DNA of 52,505 nt from Geobacteraceae bacterium (GCA_025355965.1 JANXYR010000005.1:1-52505), one strand, 5' to 3'. Numbered from the stretch's first letter, positions 34,837 to 44,850 are shown. The notes: a model not told the origin generated them from the sequence alone. Program-made: numbers and translations.

Positions 34837-37305
34837 CTAAGCTATCTTAATGCAGCTTGTTTTCTTGTATGTAACCATGTTTAAGCTGATGAGTTCACCC
34901 TTGAATCTGAGATTACTGGTATCTTCGAACATTCCAAATTCGGTAACTTTCTTGGTATCAACAAACTCGGCCTTTTCTAGACAGTGACATAATAATTCTT
35001 CATTTAATCCGACTTTATGGTAATCATAATCGTCTACGTGCCCACCGAACATCATACTCATCAATAAAAATCTGTCATCGATATTTTGAGCCGTTTTATC
35101 AAGATAAAGCTTCGCCAACACATCTAAATCCGGGACACTAACAGATAATACCCCTCCAGGTTTCAATACACGGCTCCATTCCACCAGTGTTGCCAATAAT
35201 TCACCTTTATAATCGAAATGCTCCAAAACATGGGAAGCGTAGACCGCTGAGAATGTGTTGTCTGGAAATCTCGACAAATCATTTGCATTGCCGACGTGGT
35301 CTACATGGTCCCCTTCGTTGATGGAAAAAATTTCCCAGCTTTCAGTCCGTACCATACCTCCGATATGCAATTTTCTCTGGATAGCAGGTTGTCTGGTGGG
35401 TTGTGACTCATTCGGTTTTTTTTGGGAGCACCAGTGTTGCCACATGCCTCTCAAAGCCGATTCCAGATTGTTTGCAAATCGTGGCGCGTTGCATAGTGGC
35501 GAGGTGAGCAGTTGTCTTCGCAATTCGGCACGAATTAAAGCAATACCATGGAGATCCTTGGCAAACTCCAGCGCCTTTCCGATGTACTCCTCTATCGATT
35601 CAGCCACCCATTCTGGTAACCCGACAGACCTCATTATCAGTTCACCACTATGGCTATAGATTCCTCTCGACATCTTCAATGTCAGCGTCGGCACCCCCAT
35701 CCAAGTCCCCTCACAAGTAGTTGTCGTACCTGAATAGGGGAAAGGATCAAGCGCAATATCTACACGCCGGTAGGATGCAAGAAGCTCATCTCGAGATGAT
35801 ACGCCTTCAAAAAACAAGCGTTCAGGCTCAATACCGAAAGTCAAAAAAAGCTTTCGCAGAGATTCGCATATGGTTTCGCTGGCAAGATGCCCATTTTTAA
35901 AGAGCAAAACGGAGTCTGGTATTCTGCGCAAGATTTCTGCCCAACAGGAGATCACGGTGTCATTAATTTTTACAGGGTTGTTGAAACTGCCGAAAGTGAC
36001 GTAACCGTTTTCCAGTGCAGGCAAAGAACTTACCGTCACGACATTATCAGGAGGGGTAAAGCAAATATACGATTCGGGTAGTCGCCATATCCTCTCGGTG
36101 TAAAATTTTTCTTCTCCAGGCGGCGCGGTAATCGGATCCGCCAGAATATAATCAATCGCATGTAAACCCGTAGTGTTCGGATATCCCAACCATGTCACCT
36201 GCACGGGCGCCGGCTTACGCGCAAAGACCAAAAGCCGGTTATCTGATGTATGTCCGGCAAGATCGATAAGTATATCAATACCATCACTGCGGATACGTGA
36301 CACCATCTCTTCGTCTGGCATATCCTTAACTGCAGTCCATTCTTCGAAATATGGCCTGATCCGCTCGCTCAATGCATCATATTTTGACTGATTTACATAA
36401 GCAAAAAGAGCAATGTACTCTTGGTTAACATGCTGAAGGACGGTTTCTAAAAAATACCCCACCGGATGGTTGCGCAGGTCCCCTGACACAAAACCCACCT
36501 TCAGCCGCTTGGCAGAATCAGGGATATTCTGGTGTCTGCCCCAGCTGTTCTTAAACTCTTTTTCGAAAAACCTTCCAAAATCTAGTGCTTCACCAAATGC
36601 CTTTTTGTGTGAAATTGAGAACAAATATTGCTGGGTCAACAGGAGGTTGCTGTGCGCCATGGGAAGATTTTGTTTAAGAACTATCGCCTGGCGGCAGGCC
36701 GCAACGGCTTCGTCAAGACGGCAAAGATCCCTGAGCACATTCCCCAGATTACCGAAAGCTTCAGCATAATCCGGCTTAACGGCTATCGCCTGGCGAAACG
36801 CTTCTTCCGCTTCGGCAGGGTGGCCAAGACTCTTGAGCGCATTTCCCAAATTACTGTAAGCTTCAACAAAGTCAGGTCTGAAAATAATTGCTTGGCGGTA
36901 GGCAACTGCAGCCTCGTCAAAGCGGCCAACGTCATAAAGCACATTACCCAAGTTACAGTGTGCCTCTGGATAATCCGGTTTGAAGGTTATCGCCTGATGG
37001 TAGGCTGCTTCCGCTTCATCTCTGCGGCCAAGGACATAAAACAGATTCGCCAGGTTGCAGTGAGCCATGCTACAATCCGGTTCAATTGTGATCGCCTGAC
37101 AGTACGCTGTTTTCGCTTCTTCAAGGCGACCGAGCTCATACAGCACATTCCCCAAGTTGATGTATACTTCAGCATAATTAGGTTTGATAGAAATTGCCTT
37201 GCGGTAGGCCACCTCCGCAGCGGCAAGCCGCCCCTCCTGATGATGATTGAGAGCAATATCAATTACCTGGTCTAGAGAAAAAATATTTTGGGGAGATGGA
37301 TTCAT
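34837..37305 (-). CDS. TPR - GT41 O-GlcNAc transferase-like - methyltransferase fusion
   Basis: This 822-residue protein has about six TPR units (residues 10-215) and then an OGT/SPINDLY-type GT41 catalytic region (about 265-610). That region carries KVGFVSGDLRNHPVGYFLE, ILIDLAGHTSDNRLLVFARK, QVTWLGYPNTTG and DIALDPFPYSGTTTTCEGTW. A SAM methyltransferase domain follows (about 650-800, with SAVYASHVLEHFDYKGELL and LKPGGVLSVSVPDLDVLAKL). GT41 enzymes add sugars to Ser/Thr. Flagellin is the probable acceptor, as in other bacteria with OGT-like genes beside flagellin. The fused methyltransferase may modify the attached sugar. Confidence 0.9.
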   Translation of the reverse strand: MNPSPQNIFSLDQVIDIALNHHQEGRLAAAEVAYRKAISIKPNYAEVYINLGNVLYELGRLEEAKTAYCQAITIEPDCSMAHCNLANLFYVLGRRDEAEAAYHQAITFKPDYPEAHCNLGNVLYDVGRFDEAAVAYRQAIIFRPDFVEAYSNLGNALKSLGHPAEAEEAFRQAIAVKPDYAEAFGNLGNVLRDLCRLDEAVAACRQAIVLKQNLPMAHSNLLLTQQYLFSISHKKAFGEALDFGRFFEKEFKNSWGRHQNIPDSAKRLKVGFVSGDLRNHPVGYFLETVLQHVNQEYIALFAYVNQSKYDALSERIRPYFEEWTAVKDMPDEEMVSRIRSDGIDILIDLAGHTSDNRLLVFARKPAPVQVTWLGYPNTTGLHAIDYILADPITAPPGEEKFYTERIWRLPESYICFTPPDNVVTVSSLPALENGYVTFGSFNNPVKINDTVISCWAEILRRIPDSVLLFKNGHLASETICESLRKLFLTFGIEPERLFFEGVSSRDELLASYRRVDIALDPFPYSGTTTTCEGTWMGVPTLTLKMSRGIYSHSGELIMRSVGLPEWVAESIEEYIGKALEFAKDLHGIALIRAELRRQLLTSPLCNAPRFANNLESALRGMWQHWCSQKKPNESQPTRQPAIQRKLHIGGMVRTESWEIFSINEGDHVDHVGNANDLSRFPDNTFSAVYASHVLEHFDYKGELLATLVEWSRVLKPGGVLSVSVPDLDVLAKLYLDKTAQNIDDRFLLMSMMFGGHVDDYDYHKVGLNEELLCHCLEKAEFVDTKKVTEFGMFEDTSNLRFKGELISLNMVTYKKTSCIKIA

Positions 37306-37390
37306 ATAAACGGAAGTCTCTTCTTATGCAGTCAAATTAACACCATCGGAAGGTCGCTACTGATGTTACTTTCTATCCAGCAACATGTAT

Positions 37391-38527
37391 TCAATTTGCT
37401 CCGGAGAGTATCGTTGTCAAAGAATCTTCGTAATCCATCCCTGCGTTGCATAATAGTCGTCGTTGATCCATGCTTGCCGGACAATTCAGAGAGAGATAAT
37501 AGCGGACTATTTCTTCATAATTATCGGCAAGAACAGTTGAAGAGGCATCCAGATTGGTTACGACCCCCAAGCCGGATGGCTTGGTCGGAATGGTCACAAC
37601 TTTCAGGTCCGGTCTGAACGTCTTCAGACAGGGAATAATCCGCCAGACGTCTCCGGTCCAGAATCCGGTACAACGCTCCCGCTCCGCAACGATTGGGGCA
37701 ATTGGTAAGCAATCGTGGATCAATATAACGGAATCCTTTCCGGCATAATGTTCCAGATTTATAAAATCCTTCAGGGCTTGTTCAAACAGGTGCAGACCAT
37801 CGATAAAAGCCAAGTCGAATGTATCTTGACCTATTACTTGGCGCAGATCATGTTGGGTAAAAAAGTCATCGCTGGTCAACGGAAAGAGCGAAGCAGGGCC
37901 ATGAGGACAGACATAGTTCAGTTTTTCCCAAAACCCTTGGTATGGATCAATCCCAATAGCTTTTGTTTCAGGACCCGCAAGGGCGAGCGACCGGCCATGG
38001 CCAAGACCGATTTCAACATAGCATGCTGGACGTAGCCGCTGGTGAAAATGCTGCAGCCAGTCGTAGTAATCTTCCCCCGGCATCTCCTTCTCCGCAGCAA
38101 GTGCAAAAAAGCTGTCATCTACTCCACTGTATTCTGGATCAAGTTCCCGGACCTGAGCATATGTTTCATATGCTCCCGGTAAGTCTCCAAGAGCGGTCTG
38201 GATTCTGCCCTTTAGCACGTGCAGAATCAATAAATTTGGAGTTAACATCATAGCCGTCTTAATTGAATCCAATGCTCCGATATGGTGCTGAAGATGAAAA
38301 AGAATCAGACTATGTAAATAAAGTGTCATTGCCGGAGTCGGCTGTGCTTCCAGCGCCAGCCGTTGAATATTTTTAGTCTCTTGAGTATAGCCAAGCTCTT
38401 CATAAAAACGGAGAGCCTCAAAAATCAGCTCGTATCCTCCCAGCGCTACGGGGAAATCTCTATTTTTCTGAGAGTGGACAGACTGACGCATCTGAACTTC
38501 AAGCTTGGCCAGCATATATTTCAACAT
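37391..38527 (-). CDS. SAM-dependent methyltransferase with TPR-like N-terminus
   Basis: The first 145 or so residues of this 378-residue protein are TPR-like helices (SIKTAMMLTPNLLILHVLKG). The C-terminal part is a class I methyltransferase: CYVEIGLGHGRSLALAG, AIGIDPYQGFW, DLAFIDGLHLFEQALKDF and VILIHDCLP. This matches the Methyltransf_24 group, often found in sugar- or cell-surface-modification clusters. AAGGAG precedes the ATG. The substrate is unknown; a flagellar glycan is likely from the neighbours. Confidence 0.85.
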   Translation of the reverse strand: MLKYMLAKLEVQMRQSVHSQKNRDFPVALGGYELIFEALRFYEELGYTQETKNIQRLALEAQPTPAMTLYLHSLILFHLQHHIGALDSIKTAMMLTPNLLILHVLKGRIQTALGDLPGAYETYAQVRELDPEYSGVDDSFFALAAEKEMPGEDYYDWLQHFHQRLRPACYVEIGLGHGRSLALAGPETKAIGIDPYQGFWEKLNYVCPHGPASLFPLTSDDFFTQHDLRQVIGQDTFDLAFIDGLHLFEQALKDFINLEHYAGKDSVILIHDCLPIAPIVAERERCTGFWTGDVWRIIPCLKTFRPDLKVVTIPTKPSGLGVVTNLDASSTVLADNYEEIVRYYLSLNCPASMDQRRLLCNAGMDYEDSLTTILSGAN

Positions 38528-38559
38528 TTAATTGCTCCTTCCGACATCTAAACCAATAC

Positions 38560-40497
38560 TCAGGTTTTACTGGCCATCACATCGACAAATCGCCGCAGTG
38601 CCACTACCTCGGCATCAGCCTGACAGCGCATTGCCATACTTTTAAGGAAATTTTGGGCATCATCAAAACGTCCTTCATCTGCCATATTTTGTACATGGTT
38701 CATGGCATACTGGAGAAATCCGCTCTCCAGCAAATGCCAACTGTTTTCACTATTTGCAATCCCATGCCACTTATTAAGGAATATCCGGCGGTTTCGTACA
38801 AGGATCTCACCTGCCGTTTCAGCCTTTTCGTAGAAGCTTATTTCCCGTAGAGCTCTGATACTGCCGCTCCAATGATGATCATAGGCTAAAGTAGGAACAA
38901 TATAATTTTTCAGTCCGGCCTGTTTGATCTGCAGCCCCAGGTCCCACTCCTCAAAGTAGCATGGCGTAAAGGCGTTCTCGAAACGTATGATCTTCTCGTT
39001 GAAGTGCTGAAGTTTTACAACAAAAAAGAATCCGGAGACCGCATCGACCTCAAGCGGCAGGTTGAATGCGCCCTTGTCGAAATGAATATAATCACGGGCC
39101 ATGGCATACTCTACAAAACTTCCCTGAGGACCAACACAGGCAGCACCAGGAAGAGACCAGAGGGACTGTTCAAGTGCGTCTATGGCCGCTTCTTCAACAT
39201 GAAGGTCGGCATTCAGGATAAAGACCGTGGGCGTTACCGCGATCTCTAATCCCAGGTTCCATGCGCGGGCAACGCCTATATTTTGCTTCATGATCGCATA
39301 GCGGGTTATGCGGGGATGATCTTTCAGATGTTCAGCCACCTCCTGGCCATTAAAAACGACGATAACATCACCTTCAATATATTTTAGATCGTTAAGCAGG
39401 GTAAGTATGTTGTATTCGCTGGCAGGGGACATGTCCAGCACCGGGATAACAAAACTTCGCACAGCACTGCTTATACAAATATTTAAAGAAATATCGGCAT
39501 CTATTGCAGGAACACCCACCAGTGATCGTTCACGTAACTCCGCCGCCGAAAAAGTGTCCGGTTTGCCTTTTAGCGCCACTTCAAGGAGATCCTCCACTCG
39601 GTGACCATATGTATGAGCGTTGTGGACCAAAAGCCTCCCACGTGTTGCAATCTGTTCACGCAGCTCTTCGTTTTCCAGGTAGAAACAGGCTACATCGCAT
39701 ACACTGTTGTCACGATAAACCGCATAATCCTCGCCATTCCTGAACAGTTCGTCCTGACCACTATTTTTGGCCATGTCGGTCAGTAGAAAAGATCCAGTTG
39801 ACATGGCCTCGAAAACCCGCATGTTAAGATCGTTTTTTACAGCCTCATTGAAAACAATCTTCGACTGGGAAAAAACCTTGGCCATCTCTGACAGATAACA
39901 GCGTTCATAATGGACCGGAATCTGGCGTGTCAAAGAGGTAAGCAGGGCCTCGCGCCGTGAACCCTCCTTGATACCGCCAACAAAACCGACTGAATGGATC
40001 TTAGGTACGTCAAAGCGGCAATGCACGTCCGGATCGCACCCAAGTGGGAGCCAGTGTACACGTATGCCTTGAGCACGAAATTTGTCTAAATATTCGCGCT
40101 GGGCAATAAAAACCATATCAAATTGCTTTGCCCAATCAAGATGAACATCAAGATATAGGTGTGTGTCGACTAGATAGCAGACTTTAAGGCACGGCAATGC
40201 ATGCAAATTAGATGGATAATAATCGCCACCGGTTTCAATCCAAAGATAAAGTCCTGGGTAGTTTGAAGGATCAGTATTGGCTAGGACCTGTTTCATATCA
40301 GGATTTACATCGGTTGTGATATCAAGCTCATTCTGTGGCAGGTTCATGCCCAGTTGATGCAACCTCTCAACCAACTCGCATGACAAAGATGGGCCTATAG
40401 TAGTAGTTCTACAGCGTTTCCTGAAAGCTCTCTCAAAATAAGTTAACGTGGATACTGGATAGGAAATACAGGCCAGCCAAACATGCAGATTATTCAT
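38560..40497 (-). CDS. Two-domain glycosyltransferase (CgeB-like + GT2)
   Basis: In this 645-residue protein the N-terminal part (about 1-315) resembles CgeB-type glycosyltransferases (FDMVFIAQREYLDKFRAQGI, KIVFNEAVKNDLNMRVFEAM). The C-terminal part (about 345-565) is a GT2 domain (SFVIPVLDMSPASEYN, IGVARAWNLGLEIAVTPTVF, ILNADLHVEEAAIDAL). Two activities in one chain suggest sequential sugar additions to the same glycan. It lies in the minus-strand glycosylation cluster between two methyltransferase genes. Confidence 0.85.
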   Translation of the reverse strand: MNNLHVWLACISYPVSTLTYFERAFRKRCRTTTIGPSLSCELVERLHQLGMNLPQNELDITTDVNPDMKQVLANTDPSNYPGLYLWIETGGDYYPSNLHALPCLKVCYLVDTHLYLDVHLDWAKQFDMVFIAQREYLDKFRAQGIRVHWLPLGCDPDVHCRFDVPKIHSVGFVGGIKEGSRREALLTSLTRQIPVHYERCYLSEMAKVFSQSKIVFNEAVKNDLNMRVFEAMSTGSFLLTDMAKNSGQDELFRNGEDYAVYRDNSVCDVACFYLENEELREQIATRGRLLVHNAHTYGHRVEDLLEVALKGKPDTFSAAELRERSLVGVPAIDADISLNICISSAVRSFVIPVLDMSPASEYNILTLLNDLKYIEGDVIVVFNGQEVAEHLKDHPRITRYAIMKQNIGVARAWNLGLEIAVTPTVFILNADLHVEEAAIDALEQSLWSLPGAACVGPQGSFVEYAMARDYIHFDKGAFNLPLEVDAVSGFFFVVKLQHFNEKIIRFENAFTPCYFEEWDLGLQIKQAGLKNYIVPTLAYDHHWSGSIRALREISFYEKAETAGEILVRNRRIFLNKWHGIANSENSWHLLESGFLQYAMNHVQNMADEGRFDDAQNFLKSMAMRCQADAEVVALRRFVDVMASKT

Positions 40498-40531
40498 TGG
40501 ATTCAGTCCTCAATAGATACGGCATCTTGTT

Positions 40532-41158
40532 TTACTGCGATTTCGAACAGATAAAACCCCAGTATTCATCCGGTCCCATGCCGGTTGTAAAAGAGTATTT
40601 AGCCTCATCACGCACGGCAAATCCACAGCGTCCAAGAAGCGAAATCCAAGCACCACGACCAAGGACGCTGTAATGGTTGGGATTTGTTTCGTGGTGACAA
40701 GATGTCTCCGGGGCCGGCACTTCCAGGTAAAGCATCCCCCCCGGGGCTATCACCCGGGCAAATTCCGCCAAAGTAAAATACGGGAAGATACTGTGTTCGA
40801 TAACATGTCTGGCCCAAACCAGATCAAATGAGCTGTCCGTAAATTCCAGAAATGATTGGTCCATCTTGCGCACATCGTACCCTTTTTGCCGGCAGATCCG
40901 CACATCTTCGTCATTCAGCGCAATGCCAATTGCAGAAAGATATCCTTTACTCCGGAAAACATCTAATGCCGGTCCCTGACCGCAGCCGATGTCAAGAATT
41001 CTGGCATTATGATTGGTGTGATATTGGGGTAAAAGGATATCCAATACTTTGCCGGTAATTTCTGAATGAATAAAGGACGGGGCTTCCGGGTAGGTTTGGT
41101 TCTCTATTTTATCGATAAATGAGACAAGTCGGGCAAGCTGGTTGAATGTTATCTCCAT
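40532..41158 (-). CDS. Class I SAM-dependent methyltransferase
   Basis: This 208-residue methyltransferase has motif I ILDIGCGQGPALDVFRSKG, a DLVWARHVIEHSIFPYFTLA helix and RVIAPGGMLYLEVPAPETS (motif III region). The ATG at 41158 begins the protein proper; a longer in-frame start lacks support. It probably methylates a sugar of the flagellar glycan. Fourth from last of the eight-gene cluster. Confidence 0.85.
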   Translation of the reverse strand: MEITFNQLARLVSFIDKIENQTYPEAPSFIHSEITGKVLDILLPQYHTNHNARILDIGCGQGPALDVFRSKGYLSAIGIALNDEDVRICRQKGYDVRKMDQSFLEFTDSSFDLVWARHVIEHSIFPYFTLAEFARVIAPGGMLYLEVPAPETSCHHETNPNHYSVLGRGAWISLLGRCGFAVRDEAKYSFTTGMGPDEYWGFICSKSQ

Positions 41159-41209
41159 AAAAATAGCGGTCTCCTGTGTGATATTCCTTGGGGGCAGGCA
41201 GGGCAAATA

Positions 41210-42265
41210 TCAAGAGCACTGCCCTGGCATTGCTACTGTGGCAAGTTTCACCCCGATCGTGTGGAATTCTCGTGCTGCCTTGTCCCACGCCAGTTGTTTC
41301 ATGTCATTTGCTGCAACAGTCCCCTTTTGGGTACAGATGCCCCGGTTTTGGTAAGCGAGTTCTAATTGTTCAACGATCTCTTCCACTGTAGCTTCGTGCC
41401 ATATAGCAGATGGCTTGTCTGTCGCGTCCTTGATCAGAACCGGTGAATAGCCAGATAACGGAAAAGCATTCTGAGCAGTGATCACATCTGCGTGGCCCGT
41501 GGCATCACTGGCAATAACGGTGCGACCACAAGCCATGTACTCACACATGACCATGTTGTTGCCACCTTCGCAACGGTTGGGGAAAATTCCGATATCTGTC
41601 TGCTGGTAAATCTGCCTGATCAGTGTATTGTCGACCAAAGGAGCCAGATATACCCGGTCCGGCGGGATGCCGTTTTCATGGAGCGTACGCTGCAAGATGG
41701 TCATACAATCGTCGTTTGAAGGGTGGAATGTAATTTGCGGTGATTGAGACATTGTTGCGAGTGAGAAAGGCCACTGATTTATCCAAGAGCAGGCGAGATA
41801 CGCGTCATTATGGCGTTGCATGAATACTCGCATGGCGGCAATAACCAGATCCTGCCCTTTGCGATATTCAAACTTGCCGCCTGAGAAAACAATAAATCTG
41901 CCGTCTTCCTGGCGGTACGGTACAGGATAAAAATTGTCGGGATCAATGCCCTGAAGAATAGTTGAGGTATTACGGACACCACCGATTCTCAGTTGATACT
42001 CGCACCATGATGACCCGGCAACTATGAAGTCCCATTCACGGGCGGCCCGGCGAGTGTGGCGAAGAGTTTCAATATCATTTTCGAAGAAGCAGTATCCAAT
42101 GTTGATTCTATTCCAATCAGCTGAATTCATGGGACGGAGGTCATGACCGCTGATGCAGTGGAGAGTAACCCCCTCCAGATACGCTAGCTTGGCGATTTCT
42201 CTTGTCAGATATTCACCGGCAATACCCCAACCATGCGCCCGGCCGCTGGGCATTGAAACCTTCAT
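41210..42265 (-). CDS. Glycosyltransferase family 4 protein
   Basis: This 351-residue GT-B enzyme has FIVFSGGKFEYRKGQDLVIA, a motif typical of family 4, and the C-terminal donor site TDIGIFPNRCEGGNNMVMCE with the EX7E-type acidic residues. The N-terminus has GRAHGWGIAGEYLTREIAKL. The ATG overlaps the stop of the upstream TPR gene (ATGA), so the pair is translationally coupled. Confidence 0.87.
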   Translation of the reverse strand: MKVSMPSGRAHGWGIAGEYLTREIAKLAYLEGVTLHCISGHDLRPMNSADWNRINIGYCFFENDIETLRHTRRAAREWDFIVAGSSWCEYQLRIGGVRNTSTILQGIDPDNFYPVPYRQEDGRFIVFSGGKFEYRKGQDLVIAAMRVFMQRHNDAYLACSWINQWPFSLATMSQSPQITFHPSNDDCMTILQRTLHENGIPPDRVYLAPLVDNTLIRQIYQQTDIGIFPNRCEGGNNMVMCEYMACGRTVIASDATGHADVITAQNAFPLSGYSPVLIKDATDKPSAIWHEATVEEIVEQLELAYQNRGICTQKGTVAANDMKQLAWDKAAREFHTIGVKLATVAMPGQCS

Positions 42266-43359
42266 TGCGTAACAGCCGACTTGATGGCACGGAGAGTTGC
42301 GGCGGCGTCCTGGTCCCAAGGCTTAATGGCAAGAATCTGATCCAGAAAGAAACAGGCATCATCGCGCTTGTCCACAGCAACACAGATATGGGCAATCGCT
42401 TTCAGAAGCTCAATGTCGTAACGGTTTTCGGCAAAGAGTTTGACATATATTGTCAGAGCGTCTTCTAGCGCCCCAAATTCACTGCACAGAAGATCCGCCA
42501 GGTTTTTCTGGAAGATCGCATTAGTTGGTTGCAGCCGAGCTGCCATTTCGTGATGCTGACGGGATTTTTCCAAGTCGCCATTCATTTGATAAAGAACACC
42601 CAGATCATTATGGGCCAAGGCATAGCTGGAATCTTGCCCCACAAGTACCTCCAATACTTGAATAGCCTCATTGGATTTATCAGAATTTACGAGCCCAATT
42701 GCCTCTTTGTATAATTCAACTGTGGAGCGAATTGGTTGAGGTGGCATCACATTGAACAGACTTTGAAATGATGGTGTTGATGTTGACGGTACGACTGGAG
42801 TCAGACCTGCCGGAGGTGTACTTTGCGAAAGCATGTGCTGAAGTTGTTTAGAACCAGGTGATTCAGCGGCGGAGCACGGTAGTTGCTGCAACGCCAGTTT
42901 GGCTTCTTGATTGTAGGTATCAAGCTGAAGGGTCCGGCTAAAGTACTGTCGAGCCTGCTCGTTACGGCCTAAATGCAGGCTAATGGACCCAAGAGCATTT
43001 AGGGACTCGATATCAAAAGGGTTGTCTTTCAAAATATCCAGATAAGTATTGATGGCATCACCTGTCCATTCCAGTTCCACAAAATAGAAATCCGCAAGGT
43101 TTTTGCGGTAGGTAATATTGGCTGGATCAAGCTTGTGGGCCTTTTCATGATGAGCCAAAGCCTTGAGAGAGTTTCCGGTCTGATAGTACATTACAGCCAG
43201 ATCATTGTGCGCCCGTGCAAAATCGGGATAAATCTTGATAAAATCTTTAATATGCCTGATACCTTCATCAACTTCTAACTCACGTACATCTGCCAAGATC
43301 CGCTCATATGTGGCAGTCCCCTCGATAAGAATCAGATTTTGATTAGCTGATAGTTGCAT
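42262..43359 (-). CDS. TPR-repeat protein of the glycosylation cluster
   Basis: This 365-residue protein has two blocks of TPRs (about 25-145 and 205-330) that are internal duplicates: YPDFARAHNDLAVMYYQTGN versus DSSYALAHNDLGVLYQMNGD. A Pro/Ser/Thr linker separates them (PPAGLTPVVPSTSTPSFQSL). It has no catalytic domain and may hold acceptor protein for the transferases. It is second in the operon and coupled to the next gene by ATGA. Confidence 0.85.
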   Translation of the reverse strand: MQLSANQNLILIEGTATYERILADVRELEVDEGIRHIKDFIKIYPDFARAHNDLAVMYYQTGNSLKALAHHEKAHKLDPANITYRKNLADFYFVELEWTGDAINTYLDILKDNPFDIESLNALGSISLHLGRNEQARQYFSRTLQLDTYNQEAKLALQQLPCSAAESPGSKQLQHMLSQSTPPAGLTPVVPSTSTPSFQSLFNVMPPQPIRSTVELYKEAIGLVNSDKSNEAIQVLEVLVGQDSSYALAHNDLGVLYQMNGDLEKSRQHHEMAARLQPTNAIFQKNLADLLCSEFGALEDALTIYVKLFAENRYDIELLKAIAHICVAVDKRDDACFFLDQILAIKPWDQDAAATLRAIKSAVTQ

Positions 43360-43427
43360 ACACCCTCGCAGAAAAAGTTAATTATTAGTTGTATAGAGAA
43401 AAATGAACGGAAGCTCAATAACAAAGA

Positions 43428-44615
43428 TCAGAACGGTACTATTGACTCTCCCGTAATTTCGTTTGCTGTCTGATCCATCTCTTTTCCGGAAGCATCTTTG
43501 CCGCTGAATTTGAAGCTCAAATGCGATGGGTCTATTATTGCATCACCGGTAGCATTTTGGGCCAGGCGGAACGTAATCTCTGCCTCCTGTGTGAGCGAAT
43601 TATACCGTACCGATTCCGGATTTGCGGGGATTGCAACCTCTTTCGAACTCAATGGCATATATTTGTTGTAGTACCCCCCCTCCTCACTGTACGACCTCGA
43701 TATTGACCAGTTGAGTGGGTTGGAAACTGAAGCTAAATCCATCTGGTTCGTAAACTGTATGGTGACTGAAAACGTTTTGCTGCTGTTCGGGGCAGTAAGT
43801 AGAGTGGGGTCAAGCATCCACAAGGGGGTCCCTGGACCAAGACTTTCGATAAAGCCACGGCTTGTCTTTGTACTCATTGAAATAATGCCTGGTTTATCTA
43901 GAAGCGCTTTAAGATCAAGTGATTGAGATGCCCCGGCTTCTTGAAGTATTGAGAGCTGCTTTTTTGCATCGTCAGACCTGCCGAGAGCATTGTAGGCAAC
44001 TCCCAGCTCATAGTTAGCATCTGGAAAGGTAGTTTTCAGGGTAAGGGCTTTTTCAAGATTTGCTGCAGCCTCTTCATACTTGCCTTGTTTATTGTAAACC
44101 ATGCCAAGAGCGTAATATACGTTTCCATCTTTAGGGGAAATTTTCTGCACTTTGAGAAACTGGTTTGTAGCCTCTGCTAGTTGACCGGTGTTGGAATATT
44201 GGAGGCCAAGCGTGTAATCAGCCAATGGATTCTTCGGATCAAGTATTGCTGCGGATTTAAACTCTTTTTCAGATGCTGTGTACTGTTTATCCTGAAGGTA
44301 AGCATTAGCCAGGTTCATATGAGCCTCTGACGAACTGGGCTGCCACGCTACCATTATTTTGAACGCTTTGATCGCTTCGTAGTTATTTCCCATGGAGAGG
44401 TTAAGCTTGCCGATATACGTCTGGGCAGTCAAATTCTGGGAATCGAAGGCGAGTGCCTTTTTAAACTCCTTCAGTGCTGCGGCGTTATCATTATTCTGGA
44501 GATAGGTAGCCGCCCGCAGAATGGAATACTGGGCGACCTGAGTACGTTGGGCACTTACATCCTGACCGATAACCGCAAAAGGATCACTGTTTGAGCCTGT
44601 CAATAAATCTGCCAT
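43428..44615 (-). CDS. TPR protein with C-terminal beta-rich domain, first gene of the glycosylation operon
   Basis: In this 395-residue protein the first 230 residues carry about six TPRs (AFKIMVAWQPSSSEAHMNLA, AAILDPKNPLADYTLGLQYS). The last 130 form a beta-rich domain (FSVTIQFTNQMDLASVSNPL, VRYNSLTQEAEITFRLAQNA) resembling Ig-like structural domains. No signal peptide. The ATG at 44615 has AAGAGGAG at good spacing; a second ATG six bases upstream abuts that site. A sigma-28 promoter lies 36 bases upstream, tying it to the flagellar regulon. Confidence 0.82.
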   Translation of the reverse strand: MADLLTGSNSDPFAVIGQDVSAQRTQVAQYSILRAATYLQNNDNAAALKEFKKALAFDSQNLTAQTYIGKLNLSMGNNYEAIKAFKIMVAWQPSSSEAHMNLANAYLQDKQYTASEKEFKSAAILDPKNPLADYTLGLQYSNTGQLAEATNQFLKVQKISPKDGNVYYALGMVYNKQGKYEEAAANLEKALTLKTTFPDANYELGVAYNALGRSDDAKKQLSILQEAGASQSLDLKALLDKPGIISMSTKTSRGFIESLGPGTPLWMLDPTLLTAPNSSKTFSVTIQFTNQMDLASVSNPLNWSISRSYSEEGGYYNKYMPLSSKEVAIPANPESVRYNSLTQEAEITFRLAQNATGDAIIDPSHLSFKFSGKDASGKEMDQTANEITGESIVPF

Positions 44616-44650
44616 ACACATCTCCTCTTAAGGGATATCTTACACTTACA

Positions 44651-44677
44651 CTATCGGATACTATCACATATTGTTTA
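44651..44677 (-). promoter_or_regulatory. Sigma-28 (FliA) promoter of the glycosylation cluster
   Basis: On the minus strand, TAAA-N15-TCCGATAG matches TAAA-N15-GCCGATAA at ten of twelve positions with exact spacing. It would drive 43428 and, by read-through, the genes down to 28183. Confidence 0.8.
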
Positions 44678-44850
44678 GGTGCACATGTATGTAATTTGAT
44701 CCAAATTCATAATTCAGCCGTATAAAATTACAGACTGCAGAAGCTTTACAGAATTACCGATTAGATGATATAAGAATTCAGTTTATTGCCGTTTGTGGTG
44801 AACTGGATTCAGTGTGTATCTGTCGGCAAGGGGCAATAAGGGAGAAAATA

